DNA of 64,000 nt from an uncultured beta proteobacterium. Lineage in GTDB: Bacteria > Pseudomonadota > Gammaproteobacteria > Burkholderiales > Burkholderiaceae_C. Location of the stretch: assembly GCA_903909815.1 (NCBI GenBank), contig CAIVXG010000047.1:1-64000 (forward strand), written 5' to 3'. Positions 20,408 to 29,712 of the stretch are shown here, piece after piece; positions within the stretch are counted from its first letter, which is position 1; each line of letters starts with the position of its first letter. The notes under the pieces were generated by a model. The model saw only the letters and a program-made list of their open reading frames with translations, did no database searches and was not told the DNA's origin. The translations under genes were made by a program, and so were the position numbers.

Positions 20408-22966
20408 ATGCCAGCCCAACAGACTTCAGTCATCACCTGGTGGAAAGCCAGCCGGGCATCGGATGCGCTCGCGTTCGGGGAACCGGTGGAACTCACGATC
20501 GACGGCAAGCGCGTGCAGGCGCTGGCGGGCGCCTCGGTGCTGAACGCCGCCAGCGTGGCCGGGATCTATATCCCCGCGTTGTGCGCCCACCCGGACCTGC
20601 CGCCAGCCCAGCAGCGCGCCTGCGGCGACAAGGGCGATTCCGGCTGCAATCTTTGTCTGATCGAAATCAATGGCACGCCCGGCATGAGCAAGGCCTGTTC
20701 CACCGCCGTGCGCGAAGGCATGACGGTGCGCAGCAACACGCCCCAGATCCAGAAGGCGCGCCAGCAGCATCTGGCCAAGATCCTGGGACCACACCCCCAT
20801 GTCTGTCTGGTTTGCCCGCAACGCGACGGCTGCTCGCGCACCCAATGCTCGTACGGCAATCCGCCCGACACCCGCTGCTGCTCGATCTTTTCCAGCTGCG
20901 AGTTGCGCAAGGTGGCCGACTACGTCGTGATCCCCAACAGCACCCCGCCCTACAAGCCGGCGGGGTTGCCCATCATCACGAACGAGCCTTTTTTTGATCG
21001 GGACTACAACCTGTGCATCGACTGCCGCCGCTGCCTGGTGGCTTGCAACGAGGTGCGTGGCGTCGGTTGCCTGGAAGTCAAGGAGGTCCAGACCGCTCAG
21101 GGAGTGCGTCGCTACGTCGGCACGATTGCGCCCACGCTGATCGAATCCGGCTGCAAATTCTGCCAGGCCTGCGTGGTCGTGTGTCCCACCGGCGCCCTCA
21201 CCGACCGTACGCTGGATCCGGCCCGGCGCGAGCAAAGCATGGTTCCCTGCAAGCAGGCCTGTCCCGCCGGCATCGACGTGCCGCGCTACGTGCAACTGGC
21301 GGCCCAGGGCAAATACGGCGAAGCCATCGCGGTGGTGCGCGAGAAACTGCCCTTCCCCGGCATCGTCGCTCGCGCCTGTTTCGCCATGTGCGAGACCGCC
21401 TGTCGGCGCGGGCAACTCGATGATCCGCTGTCGATCCGATCGCTCAAACGCATCGCCGCCGACAACGACACCGGCCTGTGGCGCGAACACTCGACGCAAC
21501 TGGCGCCAAGCGGACGCCGGGCCGCAGTGATCGGCGCCGGCCCAGCAGGCCTGACCGTTGCCTATTACCTGGCCAAGAAGGGTCACGCCGTGACCGTCTT
21601 TGACGCCCAACCGGCAGCCGGCGGCATGGCCCGCTACGGCATCCCCTCCTACCGCGTACCGGTCAAAGTCATCGACGACGAAATCTCCGAAGTGCAAAAG
21701 CTCGGTGTGGCGTTTCAGTTCAATAGCCGCGTGGAGAGTGCCGATGCGCTGTTTGGGCAGGGCTTCGAGGCGCTGTTCATCGGTATCGGCGCGCAGGGCG
21801 GCGACAAGCTGGGAATTCCCGGCGAGGATCTGCCTGGCGTGGTCGACAGCCCCACCTACCTCAAGGCCGCGACCATGGGCCTGGTGAATACGCCGGCGGG
21901 CATTCAGACCGGAGCCAAGGTGGTGGTCATAGGCGGCGGCAACGTCGCCACCGACAACGCACGCTCGTCCCGGCGTTTTGGCGCCGGGGTGGACATGGTT
22001 TATCGCCGCACGCAGGATGAGATGCCGGCGCGCACCGAGGAAGTCGAGGGCTGTTTGACGGAGGGCGTGAACCTGCGCTTCCTGCTTTCGCCCAAAAGGA
22101 TTGAAGTGGGCAGCGATGGCCAGGGCCTGAACATCACCTACGCCCGCATGGCGCTGGGTGCACCCGATGCATCCAAACGTCGCTCGGCCTTCGACACCGG
22201 TGAAGAGTGCTGTGAGCGGGTGGACCTGGTGATCTCCGCCGTGGGACAGCACCCCCAGCGTTTTGAAGGCTTCGGCGTGCTGACCGATCAAAAGGGTCGC
22301 ATCACGGTGCGCCAGGACTCCATGCTCAGTAGCCGCGCGGGCGTGTATGCGGGAGGCGACTGCGTGCTCGGGCCGTCGACGCTGATCGAGTCCATCGCGC
22401 AGGGCCGCGTCGCCGCAGCCGCCATGGACCGGCAACTCGGTGGCGACGGTGACATCGAGGAAAAACTGCTGCGCGACGGCTGGGAAAGCGACCCCTTCCT
22501 GGGCCGCGACCCGCAATTTAATCGGCAACACAAATTCCACCCGATCATGCTGCAACCGGCGCAACGCGGTGGCTGGGACGAAGTGGAAAAAGGCTTTGAA
22601 GACGCGACAGCGCGCGCCGAAGCCGCGCGCTGTTTCAAATGCAATCTGGCGCCCAAGATCACCGATGCGGTGCTGCCACCCGAGTCGTGGCTGGACTTCG
22701 AGTCCCAAGTGGTGGCGGGCATGAGCACTGAGGCGGGGGTGTTTCAGTTGCTGGACGCGGACAAGAACGTTCTCATGATCAAGGGCGTCGAGAACCTGCA
22801 GCGCGGGCTGCAGGAGCAACTTGGGGGGTCCCACGGCGCGGTGGCGTTCACGTTCGAAGAAGCCGCCATGTACACCTCGCGCGAGTCCCAGATGATCCAG
22901 GCCTATTTGCAGGAGCACGGCAAGATGCCGGGCGGTGGATCGGATGAGCTTGATGACCTGTTTTAA
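20408..22966 (+). CDS. bzdV: BzdV-like multidomain oxidoreductase: 2Fe-2S/4Fe-4S NuoG/FdhA-like N-terminus fused to GltD-like FAD/NAD(P) domain
   Basis: CGDKGDSGCNLCLIEING, CIDCRRCLVACNEVRG, CKFCQACVVVCPTGAL; VIGAGPAGLTVAYYLAKKGHAVTVFDAQ; 852 aa. Confidence 0.88.
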   Translation: MPAQQTSVITWWKASRASDALAFGEPVELTIDGKRVQALAGASVLNAASVAGIYIPALCAHPDLPPAQQRACGDKGDSGCNLCLIEINGTPGMSKACSTAVREGMTVRSNTPQIQKARQQHLAKILGPHPHVCLVCPQRDGCSRTQCSYGNPPDTRCCSIFSSCELRKVADYVVIPNSTPPYKPAGLPIITNEPFFDRDYNLCIDCRRCLVACNEVRGVGCLEVKEVQTAQGVRRYVGTIAPTLIESGCKFCQACVVVCPTGALTDRTLDPARREQSMVPCKQACPAGIDVPRYVQLAAQGKYGEAIAVVREKLPFPGIVARACFAMCETACRRGQLDDPLSIRSLKRIAADNDTGLWREHSTQLAPSGRRAAVIGAGPAGLTVAYYLAKKGHAVTVFDAQPAAGGMARYGIPSYRVPVKVIDDEISEVQKLGVAFQFNSRVESADALFGQGFEALFIGIGAQGGDKLGIPGEDLPGVVDSPTYLKAATMGLVNTPAGIQTGAKVVVIGGGNVATDNARSSRRFGAGVDMVYRRTQDEMPARTEEVEGCLTEGVNLRFLLSPKRIEVGSDGQGLNITYARMALGAPDASKRRSAFDTGEECCERVDLVISAVGQHPQRFEGFGVLTDQKGRITVRQDSMLSSRAGVYAGGDCVLGPSTLIESIAQGRVAAAAMDRQLGGDGDIEEKLLRDGWESDPFLGRDPQFNRQHKFHPIMLQPAQRGGWDEVEKGFEDATARAEAARCFKCNLAPKITDAVLPPESWLDFESQVVAGMSTEAGVFQLLDADKNVLMIKGVENLQRGLQEQLGGSHGAVAFTFEEAAMYTSRESQMIQAYLQEHGKMPGGGSDELDDLF

Positions 22967-22978
22967 GGAAAAAATCCG

Positions 22979-23761
22979 ATGAGCGCAGCGCAAACTTTCG
23001 AATTCATTCGCTACGGTGTCGCCGACGGACTGGCGACACTGACCATCAACCGGCCGCCCTTCAACGTCCTTGACATCCCGACCATGGCCGAGATCAACGA
23101 CGCGCTGGACGCATGCAGCCAGGACGACAGCGTCAAGCTGCTGGTCATCACCGGCGCGGGCGAGAAGGCCTTTTCCGCCGGCGTCGAGGTGGCAGATCAC
23201 ACGCCGGACAAGGTGGACCAGATGATCGAGGTTTTTCACGGTATCTTTCGCCGGCTGCACAAGTTGCCCATGCCTACCGTGGCGTCGGTGAATGGCGCGG
23301 CCCTGGGCGGCGGTATGGAGTTGGCCATCGCCTGCGACATGATCGTGGCCGCGGCCGGCGCCAAATTTGGCCAGCCGGAGATCAAGCTGGCGGTGTTCCC
23401 GCCGATAGCGGCCGTGCTCCTGCCGCGCCTGGTGTCGCCCGCCAGGGCCATGGAGATGCTGCTGGGCGGAGAAAATTTCACGGCCGAGCACGGCCACGCG
23501 CTGGGCCTGGTGAATCGCGTCTTCCCAAGAGAATCCTTCGCCGCCGACGTGCAGGCTTTTTTGGCGCCGTTCCTGAAACTGTCCCGCGTCGCTCTGCTGA
23601 GCACGCGCCGCGCGATCCGCGGCGCCAGCGGCCAGCACTTCGGCGCCGCGCTCGACATCGTGGAAGACATCTACCTCAAGGAACTCATGCTGACCGACGA
23701 CGCAAAAGAGGGTTTGGCGGCGTTCCTGGAAAAGCGCCAGCCGGTCTGGCGCAATTCCTGA
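22979..23761 (+). CDS. bzdW: Cyclohexa-1,5-dienecarbonyl-CoA hydratase (enoyl-CoA hydratase family)
   Basis: Crotonase fold; LATLTINRPPFNVLDIPTMAEINDAL; position after bzdV. Confidence 0.88.
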   Translation: MSAAQTFEFIRYGVADGLATLTINRPPFNVLDIPTMAEINDALDACSQDDSVKLLVITGAGEKAFSAGVEVADHTPDKVDQMIEVFHGIFRRLHKLPMPTVASVNGAALGGGMELAIACDMIVAAAGAKFGQPEIKLAVFPPIAAVLLPRLVSPARAMEMLLGGENFTAEHGHALGLVNRVFPRESFAADVQAFLAPFLKLSRVALLSTRRAIRGASGQHFGAALDIVEDIYLKELMLTDDAKEGLAAFLEKRQPVWRNS

Positions 23762-23791
23762 TTCAAACAAATTTCACACAAAGGAAACCCC

Positions 23792-24871
23792 ATGATTCCG
23801 GAATTCATCGATACCTGGCAAATGTCCGAACCGGGCAAACTGGTCAGGACCCGCATCCCCATGCCGGCGCTGGCCAGCGGCGACGTGGTGGTGCAGATCA
23901 GCGGTTGTGGCGTCTGCCACACCGATCTCTCGTACTTCTACATGGGTGTGCCGACGGTGCAAAAGCCGCCCCTGTCGCTGGGACACGAGATCAGCGGCGT
24001 GGCCATCGGCGGCGAAGCCAGCATGCTGGGCAAGGAAGTCATCATTCCGGCCGTGCTGCCCTGCGGCGAATGCGAACTGTGCCAATCGGGCCGCGGCAAC
24101 CGTTGTCTGGCGCAAAAGATGCCAGGCAACTCCATGGGCATCTACGGCGGCTTCTCCAGCCATATCGTGGTGCAGGCGAAGTTCCTTTGCGTCGTGGGTG
24201 ATCGCAAGGGCATTCCGCTGGAACACCTGTCGGTGATCGCCGATGCCGTGACCACGCCCTACCAGGCCGCAGTGCGCGCCAAGCTCGGTGCGGGTGATCT
24301 GGTGGTGGTGGTCGGTGCGGCTGGCGGTGTCGGCAGCTTCATGGTACAGGTGGCCAAGGCCATGGGCGCCAAAATGATCGTCGGCATCGACGTGAACGCC
24401 GAGAAGCTGAAAAAGATGGAGGGCTTTGGTGCCGACGCCACCATCAACCCGCGGGACTTGAGCAGCAAGGAAGTGAAGGAACAATTCAAGAAAATCGCCA
24501 AGGACGCCGGCGTCTCCGGCAACACCGGCTGGAAGATCTTCGAATGCACGGGCACCAAGCCCGGCCAGGAAACAGCGCTGTCGCTGCTGTCCTTTGTCGG
24601 CATGCTGGTAGTGGTGGGCTATGGCACGGAAGAGACCAGCTACATGCTGTCCAAGCTCATGGCCTTCGACGCCGAAATCATCGGTACCTGGGGCTGCACA
24701 CCCGACAAATACCCGGCGGTGCTGGAAATGTGCCTGGATGGGCGCATCCAGCTCGAGCCCTTTGTCGAGACGCGACCCATGAGCCAGATCGAACAGGTGT
24801 TTGACGAAGCCCATCACGGCAAACTCAGCCGCCGCGTCATTCTCACGCCCGATTTCAATCAACTCAACTAA
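23792..24871 (+). CDS. bzdX: 6-hydroxycyclohex-1-ene-1-carbonyl-CoA dehydrogenase
   Basis: Zn-alcohol dehydrogenase: GCGVCHTDLSYFYMGVPTVQKPPLSLGHEISG, CGECELCQSGRGNRC; position in operon. Confidence 0.9.
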   Translation: MIPEFIDTWQMSEPGKLVRTRIPMPALASGDVVVQISGCGVCHTDLSYFYMGVPTVQKPPLSLGHEISGVAIGGEASMLGKEVIIPAVLPCGECELCQSGRGNRCLAQKMPGNSMGIYGGFSSHIVVQAKFLCVVGDRKGIPLEHLSVIADAVTTPYQAAVRAKLGAGDLVVVVGAAGGVGSFMVQVAKAMGAKMIVGIDVNAEKLKKMEGFGADATINPRDLSSKEVKEQFKKIAKDAGVSGNTGWKIFECTGTKPGQETALSLLSFVGMLVVVGYGTEETSYMLSKLMAFDAEIIGTWGCTPDKYPAVLEMCLDGRIQLEPFVETRPMSQIEQVFDEAHHGKLSRRVILTPDFNQLN

Positions 24872-24889
24872 CTAATCAGGAGCATTTTC

Positions 24890-26020
24890 ATGTCACTCAA
24901 TTGGCTGCGCCGCGACAACGAACTGAAAGACCACGCCCTGTTGGGCGAAGAACATTTCGGCACCGAGGCCCCCTCGGTCATGTATGAACGCCGACCCATC
25001 GTCGATCCCCAAGGCAATACCGTGGAGGGACTTTTTTCCTCCTGGATCATCCTGAACAATCCGGCGCAATACAACTCCTACACCACGGAAATGGTAAAGG
25101 CGGTGATTGCCGGATTCCAGCGTGCGTCCAGCGACCGCGCCATTGTGGCCGTGGTCTTCACGGCGGTGGGCGACAAGGCCTTCTGCACCGGCGGCAATAC
25201 GGCCGAGTACTCGGCCTACTACTCGAAACGGCCGAATGAATACGGCGAGTACATGGACCTGTTCAATGCCATGGTGGACGGCATCCTGAATTGCAAGAAG
25301 CCCGTGATCTGCCGCGTCAACGGCATGCGCGTCGCGGGCGGCCAGGAAATCGGCATGGCCACAGACCTGACCGTCACCTCCGACATGGCCATCTTTGGCC
25401 AGGCCGGACCGAAACACGGCAGCGCGCCCGATGGCGGCTCCACCGATTTCCTGCCGTGGATGCTGAACATGGAAGATGCCATGTACAACTGTGTTTCCTG
25501 CGAGACCTGGAGCGCCTACAAGATGCGCGCCAAGAACCTCGTGACCAAAGTCGTTCCGGTGCTGAAGAAGGACGGCGAGTGGGTGCGCAATCCTCTGGTT
25601 CGCACCGACGCCTACGTGGACGACGGCGAACTGGTGTACGGCGAGGCGGTGGCACCCGACCAGCTGAAGGCGGCGAAGGAATTGATGGCGCAATGCACCA
25701 CCGATTTCAGCCGCCTCGACGCGGCGGTGAACGAACTGATCTGGAAATTCACCAACTTGTTTCCCCATTGCCTGATCAAATCGATCGACGGCATTCGCGG
25801 CAAGAAGAAGTTCTTCTGGGATCAGTTCAAGCTGGCCAATCGTCACTGGCTGGCGGCCAACATGAACCACGAGGCCTGGCTCGGCTTCAACGCCTTTGAC
25901 GCCAAGAAGGCCACCGGACGGGACGTGATCGATTTTGTCAAATACCGCCAGCTGGTGGCGCAAGGTGCGCTGTTCGACGACGCCTTTGCCGAACAGGTTC
26001 TGGCCAAGCCCAAGGCCTGA
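24890..26020 (+). CDS. bzdY: 6-oxocyclohex-1-ene-1-carbonyl-CoA hydrolase
   Basis: 376-aa crotonase-family ring hydrolase; LNWLRRDNELKDHALLGEEHFGTEAPSVMYERRPI; position in operon. Confidence 0.9.
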   Translation: MSLNWLRRDNELKDHALLGEEHFGTEAPSVMYERRPIVDPQGNTVEGLFSSWIILNNPAQYNSYTTEMVKAVIAGFQRASSDRAIVAVVFTAVGDKAFCTGGNTAEYSAYYSKRPNEYGEYMDLFNAMVDGILNCKKPVICRVNGMRVAGGQEIGMATDLTVTSDMAIFGQAGPKHGSAPDGGSTDFLPWMLNMEDAMYNCVSCETWSAYKMRAKNLVTKVVPVLKKDGEWVRNPLVRTDAYVDDGELVYGEAVAPDQLKAAKELMAQCTTDFSRLDAAVNELIWKFTNLFPHCLIKSIDGIRGKKKFFWDQFKLANRHWLAANMNHEAWLGFNAFDAKKATGRDVIDFVKYRQLVAQGALFDDAFAEQVLAKPKA

Positions 26021-26024
26021 CAGC

Positions 26025-26771
26025 ATGCAACTCAAGGACAGGGTGGCGATTGTGACCGGCGCCGGCCAGGGCATCGGCGCTGCTGTGGCCCAAGCCTATG
26101 CCGCCCAAGGCGCCAGGGTGGCCGTGGTCGACATGAACCTCGACGCGGCCAACGCCGTGGCCGAGGGCATCCGTGCGGCCGGCGGGCAGGCCATGGCCGT
26201 GGCCTGCGATGTGGCGCAGCGCGCCCACGTCGACGCCATGGCGGAGCAAGTGACGCAGGCCTGGGGGCGCGTCGACATCCTGGTGAACAACGCCGGCATC
26301 ACGCGCACGGCGATGTTGCACAAGATGACCCTCGAGCAGTGGCAGGCAGTGCTCGCCGTGCACCTGAGCGGAAGCTTCAACTGCCTTCAGGCCGTGGTGG
26401 ACGGCATGATCGAGCGCCGCTATGGCCGCATCATTTTCGTCACTTCCGCCGCGGGTATTCTGGGCACTGTGGGCCAGATCAATTACAGCGTGGCCAAGGC
26501 CGGCATCCTGGGCATGACCAAGAGCTGCGCCAGGGAGTTGGCGCGGCACAACATCACGGCCAACGCCATCGCGCCAGGCGCAGCCACGCCGATGACGGAG
26601 ACGATCCGGACCGACGAACGCTTCAAGGAAAAATACTTGGACCGCATCGCCCTGGGGCGTTGGGCGCAACCTGAAGAAATAACACCGGTCTTTGTCTTCT
26701 TTGCGTCGGACGCTTCCTCCTACGTCACCGGCCAGATCCTCGCTGCCGACGGCGGCATGACGATTCACTAG
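26025..26771 (+). CDS. bzdZ: Short-chain dehydrogenase/reductase (BzdZ-like)
   Basis: TGAGQGIGAAVAQAYAAQGA, NNAGITR, YSVAKAGILGMTKS. Confidence 0.85.
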   Translation: MQLKDRVAIVTGAGQGIGAAVAQAYAAQGARVAVVDMNLDAANAVAEGIRAAGGQAMAVACDVAQRAHVDAMAEQVTQAWGRVDILVNNAGITRTAMLHKMTLEQWQAVLAVHLSGSFNCLQAVVDGMIERRYGRIIFVTSAAGILGTVGQINYSVAKAGILGMTKSCARELARHNITANAIAPGAATPMTETIRTDERFKEKYLDRIALGRWAQPEEITPVFVFFASDASSYVTGQILAADGGMTIH

Positions 26772-26781
26772 GCTTGAGTCG

Positions 26782-27399
26782 ATGGCGCAAATCTATTCCT
26801 ACGACGGCGTCGTTCCGGTCATCGATCCCAGTGCCTTCGTTCATCCGAGCGCCGTAGTCATCGGCGACGTCATCATCGGTGCTGGAGTCTACGTGGCACC
26901 GTGCGCCTGCTTGCGCGGTGACCTGGGGCGCATCGTCATCGGCGCAGGCTCCAACATCCAGGACACGGTAGTGGTGCACGGCTTCCCCAGCACCGATACC
27001 GTGATCGAAGAGAACGGTCACATCGGACACGGGGCCATCATTCATGCCTGCACGCTCAAACGCAATGTGCTGGTGGGGATGAATGCGGTCGTGATGGATT
27101 TCGCCGAGATCGGAGAATCGTCCATTGTTTCGGCCTCTGCCTTCGTCGCAGCCAAGAGCGTGATTCCCCCCAGGAGCCTGGCGATGGGTGTGCCGGCCAA
27201 AGTGGTGCGCAGCCTCACGCCGGAGGAACTGGAATGGAAATTGCAGGCCACGGCCACTTACCAGCAGCTCTGCCTGGATTCAAGGCGCTCCATGGTGCCA
27301 TGCATTCCACTCACCGCGCCCGAGGAAGGACGGCGGCGCTGCAGCGCCACCGACGTGCGGCCACTGTCTGAATTCAAGCTGCAACTCGGCGCAGAATAG
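26782..27399 (+). CDS. Gamma-carbonic-anhydrase-like/PaaY-like hexapeptide-repeat protein
   Basis: Left-handed beta-helix repeats; VHPSAVVIGDVIIGAGVYVAPCACLRGDLGRIVIGAGSNIQDTVVVHGFP. Confidence 0.85.
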   Translation: MAQIYSYDGVVPVIDPSAFVHPSAVVIGDVIIGAGVYVAPCACLRGDLGRIVIGAGSNIQDTVVVHGFPSTDTVIEENGHIGHGAIIHACTLKRNVLVGMNAVVMDFAEIGESSIVSASAFVAAKSVIPPRSLAMGVPAKVVRSLTPEELEWKLQATATYQQLCLDSRRSMVPCIPLTAPEEGRRRCSATDVRPLSEFKLQLGAE

Positions 27400-27462
27400 C
27401 GGGCGTTGGAGTCGATCGCCAACGTCATTCATTTACTTTTCGACTGTCAGCAGGTTTTCATT

Positions 27463-27924
27463 ATGAACAGCTTCAAAGATCTCATGCTCGCCGACCATCG
27501 GCGCTGCGATGTGTTTTTTGCCTCGGCCGAGCAGGCCGCAGCGGCACAGGAGTGGGACCGAGCCAAGGCCTCGTTTTGCGCCTTCCAGCGTGCCATGGAG
27601 CAGCACTTTTCCGCGGAAGAACAGGTGCTTTTCCCTGCCTTCGAACACGCCACCGGCATGACCATGGGGCCCACCCAGGTGATGCGCGACGAGCATGTGC
27701 AGATGAACCAGCTCATGGCGGCGGCGCAGCAATCCCTTGGCGTCCGGGACGGCGAAGACTTCTCGGGCAACACCGAGACCCTGCTGATCATGATGCAACA
27801 GCACAACATGAAGGAGGAGCAGGTCCTCTATCCCATGTGCGACGCGCACCTGAGCGATCAGGCCGCCTCCCTGCTGGCGCAATTGAGCGCGCAGATCGGC
27901 ACAGCGCCAGCGCTGCAGGCATGA
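27463..27924 (+). CDS. Hemerythrin HHE-domain protein
   Basis: MNSFKDLMLADHRRCDVFF, HFSAEEQVLFPAFE, DEHVQMNQLM, HNMKEEQVLYPMCD. Confidence 0.82.
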   Translation: MNSFKDLMLADHRRCDVFFASAEQAAAAQEWDRAKASFCAFQRAMEQHFSAEEQVLFPAFEHATGMTMGPTQVMRDEHVQMNQLMAAAQQSLGVRDGEDFSGNTETLLIMMQQHNMKEEQVLYPMCDAHLSDQAASLLAQLSAQIGTAPALQA

Positions 27925-28181
27925 CGCCCCCGGACGCGATCGAGGAGGTGATCGACGGGCGCGGCATGGAGCCGCCAGAGCCCTTTGTGCGGGTGATGGA
28001 CGCGCTCAGCGTCTGCCCTGACGGGCGGGCCGTGATGCTGTTGTTGGCGCGTGAGCCCTACCCCCTTTATCGGGCGCTTGCGCTCAACGGTTTTGCGCAT
28101 CAGGTGCGCCATGCAGCCGATGGAACCGTGGAAATACTGAGCTGGCGCGATCCGGACCATGCAGGCACTGCTGTCGTTTGA
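27921..28181 (+). CDS. DUF2249-like small protein
   Basis: 86 aa, EEVIDGRGMEPPEPFVRVMDALS; start overlaps preceding stop (ATGA). Confidence 0.65.
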   Translation: MTPPDAIEEVIDGRGMEPPEPFVRVMDALSVCPDGRAVMLLLAREPYPLYRALALNGFAHQVRHAADGTVEILSWRDPDHAGTAVV

Positions 28182-29466
28182 TCAGGCGCCGCCGATCAGC
28201 GCGCCGCTGCGGTTCTTCTTGAGCGCACCGCTGTTTGCCATGCTCGCCGGCGCCCTGATCCTGTACAGCGGACCCGCATTGTTCGCATCGCGCTGGACGC
28301 CCGCAGCACTGGCGCTGACGCACCTGATCACGGTCGGCTTCATGCTGCAGGTGCTGCTGGGCGCGCTGCTGCAGTTGCTGCCCGTCGTGGTTGGCGCGAA
28401 CATGGCACGGCCCCTGGGCCTTGCCAGGGTGGTGCATCTGGCGATCAGCGCCGGAGCGCTGTCGCTGGCTGCGGCGTTCCTGAGCTACGCGCCGGCGCTG
28501 TTTGGCGCGGCGGTGTTTTTCCTGGCCGGCGGGGTCTTGCTCTTCATCGGTGCGGCGGGGCGCGCCTTGCATGGCATTGCCGCTTCCACCCCGACCGTGC
28601 GTGGTTTGAAGCTGGCGCTCCTCGGTCTGAGCGCGACCGCGCTGTCGGGCGCGCTGCTGGCCATTGCGCTCGGCGGCTGGTTGTCCTTGCCGCTACTGGA
28701 GCTGACCAGCCTGCATCTGGGCTGGGGCCTGATGGGCTGGGCCTGCACCGTGCTCGCCGCGGTGAGTTTCGTGGTCGTACCCATGTTCCAGTTGACCCCC
28801 GAATACCCGGGCTGGTTTGCCCGCAATTTTGCCTTTGCGGTGTTGACCGCGCTTGTCCTGTGGACGCTGGCCGAACTGGCCGGCTGGATCACGTCGGCGC
28901 TGCTGTTGGGCGCAGCGACGCTGGTCACAGGCGCGGTGTTTGCCGGGTTGACGCTGCGACTCCTTGGATCCAGCAAGCGCCCAAAACATGATGCATCACA
29001 GCATCTGTGGCGTTTCTCCATGGCCAGCGCGCTGCTGGCCTGCACGCTGTGGCTGGCCAGCAACCTCGTTCCGACGCTTCGGCTTTGGCCGGGCTTTCCA
29101 CTGCTGCTGGGGGTACTGGTGTTGGCGGGCTGCTTCATGTCGGCAATCCTTGGCATGCTGTACAAGATCGTGCCGTTTCTAGTCTGGCTGCACTTGCAAA
29201 ACCTCGGTCATGGTCGCCTGCTGGCCCCGAACATGAAAAAGGTCTTGCCGCAGTCGCGCATTGATCGCCAGACGCTGGCGCACTTGTTGGCCTGCGCGCT
29301 GCTCGGCTTGTCGGTCTTTTGGCCAGCCTGGTTCGTTCGGCCCGCAGGTCTGGCGCTCATCGTCGCCAACGGTTGGTTGCTGCGCAACTTGCTCTATGCC
29401 ACCGGCGTTTACAAAAAGCACCTGGCCAAACTTGAAACTGACCACGCGAAATCGGTTGTCCCTTAG
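28159..29466 (+). CDS. Multi-pass membrane protein (NnrS/denitrification-cluster-type)
   Basis: About 12 hydrophobic segments; His/Met in membrane segments; linked to hemerythrin and DUF2249 genes. Confidence 0.6.
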   Translation: MQALLSFDQAPPISAPLRFFLSAPLFAMLAGALILYSGPALFASRWTPAALALTHLITVGFMLQVLLGALLQLLPVVVGANMARPLGLARVVHLAISAGALSLAAAFLSYAPALFGAAVFFLAGGVLLFIGAAGRALHGIAASTPTVRGLKLALLGLSATALSGALLAIALGGWLSLPLLELTSLHLGWGLMGWACTVLAAVSFVVVPMFQLTPEYPGWFARNFAFAVLTALVLWTLAELAGWITSALLLGAATLVTGAVFAGLTLRLLGSSKRPKHDASQHLWRFSMASALLACTLWLASNLVPTLRLWPGFPLLLGVLVLAGCFMSAILGMLYKIVPFLVWLHLQNLGHGRLLAPNMKKVLPQSRIDRQTLAHLLACALLGLSVFWPAWFVRPAGLALIVANGWLLRNLLYATGVYKKHLAKLETDHAKSVVP

Positions 29467-29712
29467 CCGCCCCTGCATTTGTGCGATTCGCCTCTCGGTT
29501 TATGGATCTGGACGCATGGCTCGAGTTGGTATAGTGTTCAGCGATTAGCTTGCATGCGCAGAAGGTGTTTGATCGGCAAGTGAAGTTCTGCTTTGTTTCC
29601 AAAGGCGGATGGTCAGCGTGCTGACCTGCCCCATTTTGTTCAGATCATTGAGCGAACCATAGGCGCCGATTTTTTGGCGATCGGATCGAAATTTGAGTTA
29701 TGGAGGAATTCG

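Noticed and set aside
20426-23770. 1114-aa minus-strand ORF
   Set aside because: Antisense shadow of bzdV/bzdW in high-GC DNA; low-complexity His/Gln/Arg-rich translation with no recognisable family.
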